Below are positions 23,867 through 31,752 of a stretch of 33,701 nucleotides of DNA, piece after piece. The notes under the pieces were generated by a model. The model was not told the origin of the DNA, did no database searches, and saw only the letters and a program-made list of their open reading frames with translations. The translations under genes and the position numbers were made by a program. Origin of the DNA: Chloroflexota bacterium (lineage in GTDB: Bacteria > Chloroflexota > Anaerolineae > Anaerolineales > Anaerolineaceae); contig JAEKNU010000050.1 of assembly GCA_016838895.1 (NCBI GenBank), forward strand, positions 1 to 33,701, written 5' to 3'. Numbering within the stretch: position 1 is the first letter of the stretch; each line of letters starts with the position of its first letter.

Positions 23867-24379
23867 TTAGTCGGTGATTTTAATAAACGGGTCCCACCAG
23901 TAATAGCCCTGTACATCACCATTACGGTCCAGAATCATGAAGTTAAAATGATAGGTAACACTGCCGGGCTCCAACACGGTTGAATTCCAAAAAAAGCTCT
24001 TTATGGTTTGCTTTTTTGGCACGGTTGGATTGGCAGGGTCAGGCAGTGGTGTCTCAACATCTGCTTCCAGCGGTATGGGGGGTGAAATCAGATTACCACC
24101 AGCGCCGGCTTCAAATTTATACAACAATGCAAAATATGCAGCATTGAGTGACAATGTGGTTTCGCGCCAGCGAATCGTATCGAGTGTTTTAGCACCAATC
24201 GTCAATTCATTGCCCGCATTACCATTAACGGCATCCGCCTGCTTGGTAATCATAAAAATCAGGGTTGGGTCAGTAATTTGTACCGGGGAATTGGGATCAG
24301 TATTGGTTCCATATTTCGACACAATGGTATCAGCATCTACTGCCACTAACACATCAATAATTTCTTCATTATCAGACAT
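23867..24379 (-). CDS. PixA/AidA inclusion-body family protein (first copy)
   Basis: 170 aa, full length. GGAG lies seven bases before ATG 24379. Signatures: IIDVLVAVDADTIVSKYGTN, TLDTIRWRETTLSLNAAYFA, PLPDPANPTVPKK, and FMILDRNGDVQGYYWWDPFI at the C-terminus. These match AidA/PixA from end to end. The next gene is a diverged tandem copy, 25 bp away. It lies 21 bp after the third P47/OrfX-like gene, in the same operon. AidA-type proteins are soluble beta-rich proteins that accumulate to high level; a structural, storage or toxin-assembly role here is inference from neighbours. Confidence 0.92.
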   Translation of the reverse strand: MSDNEEIIDVLVAVDADTIVSKYGTNTDPNSPVQITDPTLIFMITKQADAVNGNAGNELTIGAKTLDTIRWRETTLSLNAAYFALLYKFEAGAGGNLISPPIPLEADVETPLPDPANPTVPKKQTIKSFFWNSTVLEPGSVTYHFNFMILDRNGDVQGYYWWDPFIKITD

Positions 24380-24400
24380 TTTTTTCTCCTTATTGATTAT

Positions 24401-25810
24401 TTATATAAATAAAGGATCGCCACCTAACTGCATGGAAACATTCAGGCTGGCATAATCGAGTTTAAAATCTTTACTATCGGTCCATTTTATTGGGTTGACG
24501 GCGTTCACCAGTAGTAAATCAATGGCTGGTGAGGCGTCTGTGTTCACGGCTTTTATCACATCAGGCAAAATCATGTCTGCCCCCAAAATCAAACCGATAA
24601 TCAAGCCGCCGACAACCAGGGCTGCACCTTCAGTTACAACGGTTAAAATTAACAAGGCTACCGCAGCCACGATAGCGATAATCAACACCGTAATAATTGA
24701 ACCTTCTGACTGGTGAATTTTATGGATCACGTCACCGGGTTGGGATTCAACAAACTTCAGTGTCTGTCCATTTTTACACTTACCCAATTCAATCTTGTAG
24801 TAGTTGGTAGCCCAGCACTGTGCGGTTATTCCCGGGGCGATAGGGGTTTCGGTATATGACTGCAGGGTTAGGATTTGTCCGTCACTTTCTACTTGCAGTT
24901 GTTTTAACACCGGTTGATAGGAATCCTCATCATGTACAACGGGAGTAATATCAACGGATGTATGGTCGGTAAGGTAAAGAGTGGTGCCGGCATCGTTCAG
25001 CAGGAAGTTTTTATTGGTTAAGCCAGTATAGGCCTGCATGATGGCCGGTTTAACCAGATCAGCCATGGTACGTTTTTGCGACACCAAAAATCCGGCCTTA
25101 CTACCAGCCGGGATAGCAGAATTGGAAATCTGTTCATCCAGGTCTTCACCGGTTCTGTTACCGGTCATGGTGAGTATACCCAGCACACTGGAGGCCAGAT
25201 CTTTATTATCAAGGAAAGCATAACTGGTATAGTTGGGGGTAACAAAGCCCCACTGCCCTTTGTCTATCATGCGGTTCAAATCGACAACACTAAAGATATG
25301 ATCAAACTCGGCCAAATTGGCGTTTAACCACTCTTTTAACCCTTCTTCAATAATCGCTTGTGATACGGTTCCAACATCTTTGCTAAGTTCCAAAGAAACC
25401 AGCACAGCCGCAGGCTGTACTGGTGTTTTGGAATTTGGGTTAACCTTCAGTGCAAACGGATTACTTTTAACATCAGTCGCTGCTGCTTCAGTGTGAGGCA
25501 CATAATGCATGTTAACCTCCATAACAGCAGTACCCGAATCACAGCTTACCTTAGTTCCAGTCCTGGTATAAGTTAAATCGACATTCGACAAGGGTATGGA
25601 GAATCTCACATTTTTACCAGATCCGCCATTACAGATTTGCCAATTACCAAAGGTGCTGCTCAACTTAAAATAATTTTGCGGATCGTTATAGCTGAAATCT
25701 TTTGGGGATGACTTCTTATCGATAATGGTCTTATTGGCATCAGGCACAGGTAAACCAAATGCGGTATCCCAGCCAAAGGTATAAACAGCGATTCCATTTG
25801 CATCCATCAT
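24401..25810 (-). CDS. P47/OrfX-like TULIP-family protein (third copy, 469 aa)
   Basis: 469 aa, close in size to clostridial OrfX3 and P47. It starts with the P47-type motif VYTFGWDTAFGL (9-20), then GNWQICNGGSGKNVR (55-69), FDHIFSVVDL (169-178), VLGILTMT (209-216) and AGFLVSQ (239-245), all with counterparts in the two genes before it. Residues 372-411 are a very hydrophobic Ala/Val/Ile/Leu/Gly stretch, long enough for a membrane hairpin, followed by a final soluble segment ending DYASLNVSMQLGG. There is no signal peptide. Known: P47, OrfX2 and OrfX3 of botulinum clusters have a tubular lipid-binding (TULIP) fold. GGAG overlaps the upstream stop and sets ATG 25810. Lipid binding or membrane insertion is inference. 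Confidence 0.8.
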   Translation of the reverse strand: MMDANGIAVYTFGWDTAFGLPVPDANKTIIDKKSSPKDFSYNDPQNYFKLSSTFGNWQICNGGSGKNVRFSIPLSNVDLTYTRTGTKVSCDSGTAVMEVNMHYVPHTEAAATDVKSNPFALKVNPNSKTPVQPAAVLVSLELSKDVGTVSQAIIEEGLKEWLNANLAEFDHIFSVVDLNRMIDKGQWGFVTPNYTSYAFLDNKDLASSVLGILTMTGNRTGEDLDEQISNSAIPAGSKAGFLVSQKRTMADLVKPAIMQAYTGLTNKNFLLNDAGTTLYLTDHTSVDITPVVHDEDSYQPVLKQLQVESDGQILTLQSYTETPIAPGITAQCWATNYYKIELGKCKNGQTLKFVESQPGDVIHKIHQSEGSIITVLIIAIVAAVALLILTVVTEGAALVVGGLIIGLILGADMILPDVIKAVNTDASPAIDLLLVNAVNPIKWTDSKDFKLDYASLNVSMQLGGDPLFI

Positions 25811-25819
25811 GGCAAACTC

Positions 25820-27967
25820 CTAGGCATCGTCATCACTATGCTGGGTTTCCAAACCAATTTGCAGTGAGGCAGCCAGCTGGGTTGACTTCAGATCATAGCC
25901 TGTAACACCTGGCCAGGTATAAGGCACGATCACATCGTTGGCAAACTCATCAAATGCGGGAACTTTTTCCCAGTCCCCTTTGGCTATGGCCTGCATAATC
26001 TCTTCTATTGCAGCCTGGGTGGCAACACCAGCACCGATAAGACCAGCAATGCCGCCAAGCACTTTCCAACGCGTTGCAGTAAAGGCGTTTTTAAATCCTG
26101 TCCAGCCACCGCGCACTTGCTTTGCGCCATTGATCAAACCATCTGTTTCGTTGGATACCAGATCCACTTCTGATGTAGATTCTGTAGCCTCGACAAATCC
26201 CTCCACGCCTACTGCTGCTGAACCTGCCCCTTCTGTTACTTCACCAATAGCAACAGCTGCACGAATACCATCAAGCAGTGGGAGCGCTACTGCTACCAAA
26301 CCAATGACTGCAAAAGTGACATCTTCAACAATGGCAACTGTAACAGCTGTTTTGGTTTTTGTGACATTCACCGTCATATCTTTGGTCACCTGATCAAACC
26401 AGAAAATCTTTTTTCCCCCTACGGTTGCGAGGCCCAGCGCTACCTGCTCGGTATAGTTGACGTGAACATCGTATTCCCAGTTTTCCGGGTAAACCAGATC
26501 AATAAACTGAATTTCCATGTAGCTGTTATCCAAACTCATTTTGAATTGCTGTTTTTTGATCTGAAAAACAATAGAGTTGAAAACATCGATGTTTTTGCCA
26601 TCTTTTGTCAACTCAAGCAAATAGGTCGTTTTACTGTTTGAACTGATGAGATACCAGCTAAGTCCCTTTGTCGTAACATGGGCACTATAACCATCAACAT
26701 AGATATATTTCTCTTCCAGAGCTTGAACCAAAGCTTTGGACAAAACACCCTTATCCAGGTCGGCAGCATAGCTTGAGCCAATAGTTGCAGTGGCCGAATC
26801 CTCTTTTTTGAAACGTCCCCATGTCATATCCGCATTATTCGTTACCGTCAAACCATCGTTAGTAATATCAAACGATGAAGCCGGTGCATTATCAAATATG
26901 GTCCGTGCACCTGTAAGCATCATGTTTTTCATAAATTCTGTACCGCTGATCAAAAACCCTGCATTGGCACCTGTTCCTTCAGGTATCGCATTGGGAGATA
27001 CTTCATGGCTTGTTGGTGAAGTGTGATGTTGTGTCATGGTCAAGACACCAAAAACACTGTTTTCCAGTGAGCCATTATCGGTTACCGCATAGCTGGTGCC
27101 TGTTGGTTTAATCCATGCGTATTTAGCACTGGTTGACAGGTTTGGGCTAAGATTAAGTGCACTGAATACATAATTAAAATCACCGATATTACTGTTAAAC
27201 CACTGACTTAACAGTTCGGGCAGCACAGCGGCAGCAATGCCGGTTGTTTTATTGTTTTCAATAGTGATAATGATTACCGCAGGACTTTCTTTGGAAGCAT
27301 CAGCAGCAAGAATTTTCAGGTTGTTTTTCCAGGTATCTTGAAATTGATAAATTTGTAAAAATTCATCTTTATATTTGTCTTCATTATGAAAAATATAATA
27401 ATTGATTTTCCCGTCAGTAATCATCCATTCTGCACCGGCTTTAACCAGCGTGACCTTGGCACTAGCAGATAATGTAACCCCTTTTTTCTTGAACTCTGAC
27501 TTTAGTTGATCATCAATCGAACTTTTATCAAGATCGGTTTTAATCGCATCTACTTCTACATTACCGCTGATCGTAAAGGCAAATTGATCAGGGTTTGGCA
27601 CCCACTCCATGCCGACTTCAATAACAACGCCATAGCCGGTAACATCATAATTTTCACTACCAGCTTTATACAGGCCATCTTTAAATGGGCAAACCATACG
27701 AATGTTTTTGCCGTCACCCCCAATGGTTAATTGCCAGGGACCAAGTGTGCCATTAATATTATACTCTGGCGTATCGCTGGCTGTTTGAGAAACTTTTTTC
27801 GCTTTTTCATTTACGTGCGGCCAATTATTCACTATGGCCGTATTAGCATCTATGAAGTGTATGGCGAAAACGGTATCCCAATCGTTGGTATCAGCATTTT
27901 TATTAACTGGTAATTCTTTTACTACCTTTGGTAGAGGTAAAGTAGTGTTATCAGTTTTTGCATCCAT
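25820..27967 (-). CDS. P47/OrfX-like TULIP-family protein (second copy, 715 aa, OrfX2-sized)
   Basis: 715 aa, the length of clostridial OrfX2 (about 750). Shared core motifs: NDWDTVFAIHFID (28-40), GPWQLTIGGDGKNIR (76-90), DFNYVFSALNL (263-273), VFGVLTMT (305-312) and AGFLISG (336-342). The larger size comes from an extra N-terminal segment (about 130-230) and an extended C-terminal half. Two hydrophobic stretches (about 542-573 and 634-654) flank an acidic, Ser/Glu-rich linker, again before a terminal TQLAASLQIG strand. No signal peptide. A ribosome site GGAG lies 10 bases before ATG 27967. It probably forms a complex with the other two P47-like proteins. Assignment as OrfX2 counterpart rests on size and position only. 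Confidence 0.78.
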   Translation of the reverse strand: MDAKTDNTTLPLPKVVKELPVNKNADTNDWDTVFAIHFIDANTAIVNNWPHVNEKAKKVSQTASDTPEYNINGTLGPWQLTIGGDGKNIRMVCPFKDGLYKAGSENYDVTGYGVVIEVGMEWVPNPDQFAFTISGNVEVDAIKTDLDKSSIDDQLKSEFKKKGVTLSASAKVTLVKAGAEWMITDGKINYYIFHNEDKYKDEFLQIYQFQDTWKNNLKILAADASKESPAVIIITIENNKTTGIAAAVLPELLSQWFNSNIGDFNYVFSALNLSPNLSTSAKYAWIKPTGTSYAVTDNGSLENSVFGVLTMTQHHTSPTSHEVSPNAIPEGTGANAGFLISGTEFMKNMMLTGARTIFDNAPASSFDITNDGLTVTNNADMTWGRFKKEDSATATIGSSYAADLDKGVLSKALVQALEEKYIYVDGYSAHVTTKGLSWYLISSNSKTTYLLELTKDGKNIDVFNSIVFQIKKQQFKMSLDNSYMEIQFIDLVYPENWEYDVHVNYTEQVALGLATVGGKKIFWFDQVTKDMTVNVTKTKTAVTVAIVEDVTFAVIGLVAVALPLLDGIRAAVAIGEVTEGAGSAAVGVEGFVEATESTSEVDLVSNETDGLINGAKQVRGGWTGFKNAFTATRWKVLGGIAGLIGAGVATQAAIEEIMQAIAKGDWEKVPAFDEFANDVIVPYTWPGVTGYDLKSTQLAASLQIGLETQHSDDDA

Positions 27968-27987
27968 AATTCCATATCTCCTTTTCG

Positions 27988-29337
27988 CTAAGATAAATCC
28001 CCATAGACAAACAGTGCGCCATCAAGCCCAGAGTTTGCCACAGAGAAAGTTTTCCCGTTTGAGCTCCAGTCAATTAGGTTCGCCAAATTAACCATTGAAC
28101 CAACTACAGCTGCATCCAGGCTGCTATTAATATTCCCGATACCTACATTGTTTACCTGATCAGAAAAATCATTAATGCTGTCTACAATTAATGAAATTAG
28201 CCCTGGCAGTGAAGTAATGCCAAGGGCAATCAGAATAACCCAGTCATACCATTTAATGTGTTGGTCGTGATGGGTTATCGGGGCACTATCTACATTAAAT
28301 TTAATCAGCTCGTTAGCGTACTTGAGTGGGTTGGTATCTTTACAACTCCACGTGTAACTTGCACCAGGCAACTTGGCCACACCAAAAAAGAATTTCAGCG
28401 GGCCACCGCCTGATGTTGTCGATGTTATCCCATTACCTGAATTACTGGCAGTCAGATTGAATGAGCTGGCAGTAATCTTCCCTTTACTGGTAGAAACCGT
28501 GAAATCACCGTTGTTATGAATAGTACAGTCTTCTTCTATATTGGTACTTATAGAAAACTTTCCGGAAGAAAAAGTCGATTCAATCGATGGCAAGATAACA
28601 TTATTAAAAAAGGCCTTCTGGGAAATCAATATGGTTGAATTATTGTTTTGGATTAAAGCACCAGAGTCAAACTTTGGATCAGCCGGGAACGAATCATCTG
28701 ACAACATACACAAGAAACATAGTGCATCGTAGGCCTTGCCGGTTGAATAATAATAAATCCATTTTTTGGGTATTAACCAGGAGCCCAGGTTTTTCGGTTT
28801 TGGAAATACATTGGCAAAAATAAAATTGATTTTGTCTTTGTTTTCAAACAGAATATTGGATGTGTAGGTACGTAACAAACCCAGACCTACCGTGTCCAAT
28901 TGTTTATCCGGGTCCAGAATATTAACAACCGCTACGTAGCCGGGGTTGTCAGGTTTCCCAACTTGGGTTGGTGAAAATATCAATTTGGTGATATCGCCAC
29001 TACCCTGTGTCTCTTGAATATCACTTGAACCCAACCAACCTAACGTTACCTCAATTAACACGGTAACATTTGTCAGGTCATAGCTGTTTGATATAGGGCC
29101 TTCAATGGACAGATAGCCATCACTTATTGGCACCGAAAATCTTAACAAGGTGTTCTGGCTACCAGGAATGATCTGCCATGGGCTGCATTTCGCATCCATG
29201 TTGATCGTTGAACCGCTTTGCTTGTCTTGTCCAGAATATTTCAGTTCTAAATCAATGCTAGAAAGATTTGCAAAAAGGATTTTATTAACTTCATCCACAG
29301 ATAACGCAAATGAATAGTCATAGCCATAGGTTCTCAT
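27988..29337 (-). CDS. P47/OrfX-like TULIP-family protein (first copy, 449 aa, P47-sized)
   Basis: 449 aa, first gene of the operon. It opens directly with the motif MRTYGYDYSFALSVDEVNKI, the form typical of P47 family N-termini. It then shows CSPWQIIPGS (51-60), INFIFANVFP (170-179), and YDALCFLCML (203-212) followed by TILISQ (235-240), aligning with its two paralogues. A hydrophobic helix lies at about 366-385 (WVILIALGITSLPGLISLIV), then a variable segment and a final strand ending DGALFVYGDLS. It is the most diverged of the three. No signal peptide. AGGAG with six-base spacing fixes ATG 29337. A TULIP fold is inferred from the family. Confidence 0.78.
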   Translation of the reverse strand: MRTYGYDYSFALSVDEVNKILFANLSSIDLELKYSGQDKQSGSTINMDAKCSPWQIIPGSQNTLLRFSVPISDGYLSIEGPISNSYDLTNVTVLIEVTLGWLGSSDIQETQGSGDITKLIFSPTQVGKPDNPGYVAVVNILDPDKQLDTVGLGLLRTYTSNILFENKDKINFIFANVFPKPKNLGSWLIPKKWIYYYSTGKAYDALCFLCMLSDDSFPADPKFDSGALIQNNNSTILISQKAFFNNVILPSIESTFSSGKFSISTNIEEDCTIHNNGDFTVSTSKGKITASSFNLTASNSGNGITSTTSGGGPLKFFFGVAKLPGASYTWSCKDTNPLKYANELIKFNVDSAPITHHDQHIKWYDWVILIALGITSLPGLISLIVDSINDFSDQVNNVGIGNINSSLDAAVVGSMVNLANLIDWSSNGKTFSVANSGLDGALFVYGDLS

Positions 29338-29611
29338 AATGAACTCCTAATTCCCCATTTAAATATAAAGCTAAGCTGACCTACACAGAAATCAGCGTAA
29401 CTTTGGATTTCTATGTACAGCGCACTATTGGAAGATTAAAAAACGTATGTTGACAATTTATTATTGTGGATAGTTAACGCTATCGAATATCCCACATAAA
29501 GAAATTCCCTTCACCAGGAACCATGCCCCCGCGAATACTGAATCTCGATAATGATTTCATCCATAGCTTTGTGCCCCATAGCCATCTATTATGTCCATCC
29601 CATATAACTCT

Positions 29612-29640
29612 TATATACCATTAATTATCGCATTTGTCAA
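29612..29640 (-). promoter_or_regulatory. consensus promoter of the P47/PixA operon
   Basis: On the minus strand: TTGACA (29640-29635), a 17-nt spacer, TATATA (29617-29612). Transcription should begin near 29605, giving a leader of about 265 nt before the first ATG at 29337. No other good minus-strand promoter was seen closer to the gene. The long leader could carry post-transcriptional control. Confidence 0.7.
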
Positions 29641-29712
29641 GGATTGTTGCGATACAATCTTTGTGGCAACATCTTTACGACATATATATATCAGCAGAAC
29701 TTGAAAAGCAAG

Positions 29713-29800
29713 CAGATTCATCCAATATAGGTCGAGTTGAGCAGCTCATTCCAACCCCTCTTTTCACCAACACATAAGCGAACCCCGACAGTTCACTCAT
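29713..29800 (+). repeat. dispersed 150-bp repeat, copy 3 (left part only)
   Basis: Starts CAGATTCATCCAATATAGGT and runs through AAGCGAACCCCGACAGTTCA, matching the first 90 bp of copies 1 and 2; the right half with the hairpin is missing. A more degenerate full-length copy begins 30 bp later, so this is a partial tandem duplication. Confidence 0.75.
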
Positions 29801-29829
29801 ATCACGTTCTCCACAACAAATCCAATAAA

Positions 29830-29976
29830 TAGATCCTTCAAATGTGGATCAGGCTCAGTAATTCTTTCTTACCACTGCTTTCACTAATGTACGAGCAAAC
29901 TGCAAATGGTTCACTATAAAAATACAAATTTTCTGATATAGGCCAAAAGCGGCGGGAAGCATTCTACCCTACGACT
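29830..29976 (+). repeat. dispersed 150-bp repeat, copy 4 (degenerate)
   Basis: TAGATCCTTCAAATGTGGAT at the left edge is a diverged version of the repeat start. The right part is better conserved (GGCCAAAAGCGGCGGGAAGC, then CTACGACT) and aligns with the end of copy 2. Confidence 0.65.
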
Positions 29977-30072
29977 GAGATCGCCATATGCTGTCAGTAA
30001 CCATGCACTCACTCTGCTTGCCGGAATACCATAATCACCCATTCAATTTTCCTCCAATCCCATAATTAACCC

Positions 30073-30100
30073 TTGACAAATTTGCTAAATTATTTATAAT
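30073..30100 (+). promoter_or_regulatory. consensus promoter of the TetR-ApbE operon
   Basis: TTGACA at 30073-30078, a 16-nt spacer and TATAAT at 30095-30100. Transcription would start near 30107, inside the operator palindrome listed next. Confidence 0.85.
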
Positions 30101-30128
30101 GAATGAATATAATATTATTCATTCATTA
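30097..30128. promoter_or_regulatory. operator for the TetR-family regulator
   Basis: Perfect inverted repeat with 13-bp arms (TAATGAATGAATA at 30097-30109, TATTCATTCATTA at 30116-30128) and a 6-bp centre. It overlaps the -10 box and start of transcription and lies 21 bp before the TetR start codon, the expected layout for negative autoregulation. Each arm contains two TGAA/TTCA half-repeats. Confidence 0.85.
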
Positions 30129-30149
30129 CTTTCATCAAAGGATTGCATA

Positions 30150-30743
30150 ATGGCCGATAAAAAAGAATTACTCCTTAAAAGCGCCAAAGAACTCTTCAGC
30201 GAACAAGGCTTCAAAGCCACCAATGTAGCCGAAATTACCCGGTCCGCCGGCATAGCAACAGGCACCTATTACCTGTACTTCACCTCCAAGGAACAGCTCT
30301 TTATGGAAATCTTTCTGGCGGAAAACGACAACCTAAAAAAGGAAATCCTCAAGGATTTCGACGCCAACAGCGACCCATTAACCGCCATCCAACACCTGAT
30401 GGAAAAAAACATCAACGGCATGACGGGTAATCCCATTCTCAAGGAATGGTATAACCGGGAAGTTTTCCAGAAAATTGAGCAGAAATATTGCGAGGAAAAC
30501 GGTCTGGACCGCATGGATTTTATGTACGAGCATTTTTACAAAATTATTGAGACCTGGCAGGCACAGGGCAAAATGCGGCCCGACATCCCCGCGGATATGA
30601 TCATGGCCGTTTTTACCGCCATCATCGTGATTGATGAGCGCAAAGATGAGATCGGCTTGCAGTTCTTTCCTAAAATTCAGGACCATCTTGTTGATTTCGT
30701 TATGAAAGGTCTCACTGATTTTGCTCAGCAGACACAAGAATAA
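30150..30743 (+). CDS. TetR/AcrR family transcriptional repressor
   Basis: 197 aa from ATG 30150, with AGGA upstream; the in-frame extension to 30099 would read through the operator and is rejected. The N-terminal DNA-binding domain (residues 5-52) has the family pattern LLKSAKELFSEQGF, TNVAEITRSAGIATGTYYLYF and SKEQLF. The C-terminal ligand-binding domain is helical and variable; the ligand is unknown. It heads an operon with ApbE, an FMN-binding protein and an NmrA-like protein, and probably represses this operon through the palindrome at its promoter. Confidence 0.92.
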   Translation: MADKKELLLKSAKELFSEQGFKATNVAEITRSAGIATGTYYLYFTSKEQLFMEIFLAENDNLKKEILKDFDANSDPLTAIQHLMEKNINGMTGNPILKEWYNREVFQKIEQKYCEENGLDRMDFMYEHFYKIIETWQAQGKMRPDIPADMIMAVFTAIIVIDERKDEIGLQFFPKIQDHLVDFVMKGLTDFAQQTQE

Positions 30744-30756
30744 GATCAGATAAATC

Positions 30757-31737
30757 ATGGAAATGCAGTTTTCAGAACAATTTGCTGTGCAGTCTACGCA
30801 CCTCGCCATGGGCACCGTGATGACCCACAAGGCCTTCGGCACCGACGCCGAAGAAAGCCTGACAGCAGCTCAAATGGAAATTGAAAGGTTGGAAGCCCTT
30901 TTTAGCCGTTTCCGACCAGGCAGCGATATCAGCCGTATCAATCAGGCTGCCGGTATCGGCCGTGTACAGATCAGCGAAGAAACCATGCAGGTGCTGCAAA
31001 CCGCACAGGCGTTCACTCAGCAGTATGCGGATTGCTTCGACATAACCATCACCCCCTTGGTTGACCTGTGGCGCAAAGCTGCCGGTTCAAAACAAGTTCC
31101 TCAGCAAGCCAGTATTAAGGCAGCCCTGGCATTGGTTAATGCGCACGATCTTTTATTAAACCCCGGCAGCGCAACCGCCGAATTACGTCGTACCCAACAA
31201 TGCCTGGATCTGGGCGGTATCGCCAAAGGATATGCTGCCAACCACATACGGGAAATTTTCACGGCATTGGCTGTACAATCGGCCTGTGCCAACCTGGGCG
31301 GAAATGTGATCGCATTGGGCTGTAAACCGGATGGCAGTTCCTGGAAAGTTGGGATTCAGCACCCGCGCAGAGAACAGGCCCTCTTGGGTATGGTTTCAGT
31401 GGATAACCAATGCGTGGTTACCTCAGGCGACTACCAACGCTATTTCATTGGCAAGGATGGCAAACGCTACCATCATATTCTAAATCCCAATACCGGCTAC
31501 CCTACTGAGTCCAACCTGCTCAGCGTATCAATCATCACCAGGGATGCCATGACGGCCGATGCCCTTTCCACGATGGTATTCATCGCCGGCTTGGAGAAAG
31601 GGCTCAAAATATTAGCAAATCATCCGGAATGCGAAGCCATTCTGGTAGATCAAAATTGTCAAATAATTTTAACAAAGGGGTTGCACGATCAATTTATCCC
31701 ACTGGAAAACACAACGTTGACGATCGTTGCACCCTGA
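30757..31737 (+). CDS. apbE: FAD:protein FMN transferase (ApbE family)
   Basis: 326 aa. ApbE attaches FMN covalently, through phosphoester linkage, to a Thr/Ser of target proteins, using FAD and magnesium. Visible signatures: AMGTVMTHKAF at the start of the fold, FSRFRPGSDISRIN near 48-61, LDLGGIAKGYAANHIREI near 150-167, ANLGGNV near 179-185, and HHILNPNTGYP followed later by the metal-binding DAMTADALST. No signal peptide or lipobox is present, so the enzyme appears cytoplasmic, although the likely target faces outward (see findings). It starts 13 bp after the TetR stop, with only a weak ribosome site. Confidence 0.93.
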   Translation: MEMQFSEQFAVQSTHLAMGTVMTHKAFGTDAEESLTAAQMEIERLEALFSRFRPGSDISRINQAAGIGRVQISEETMQVLQTAQAFTQQYADCFDITITPLVDLWRKAAGSKQVPQQASIKAALALVNAHDLLLNPGSATAELRRTQQCLDLGGIAKGYAANHIREIFTALAVQSACANLGGNVIALGCKPDGSSWKVGIQHPRREQALLGMVSVDNQCVVTSGDYQRYFIGKDGKRYHHILNPNTGYPTESNLLSVSIITRDAMTADALSTMVFIAGLEKGLKILANHPECEAILVDQNCQIILTKGLHDQFIPLENTTLTIVAP

Positions 31738-31752
31738 CGGAGATTTTTCAAA

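Noticed and set aside
23335..23922. 195-aa version of the second PixA-like protein overlapping the first
   Set aside because: The extra 27 residues are simply an upstream in-frame extension over the 3' end of the first copy; the ATG at 23841 with GGAG in front is the real start.
24003..24455. 150-codon plus-strand frame across the PixA-like and P47-like genes
   Set aside because: Antisense to two genes with clear family motifs; low-complexity Ala/Ser/Thr composition; no Shine-Dalgarno sequence.
25938..26393. 151-codon plus-strand frame rich in Ala, Thr and Ser
   Set aside because: Antisense image of the hydrophobic C-terminal part of the 715-aa protein; composition follows from the Ala/Val-rich opposite strand.
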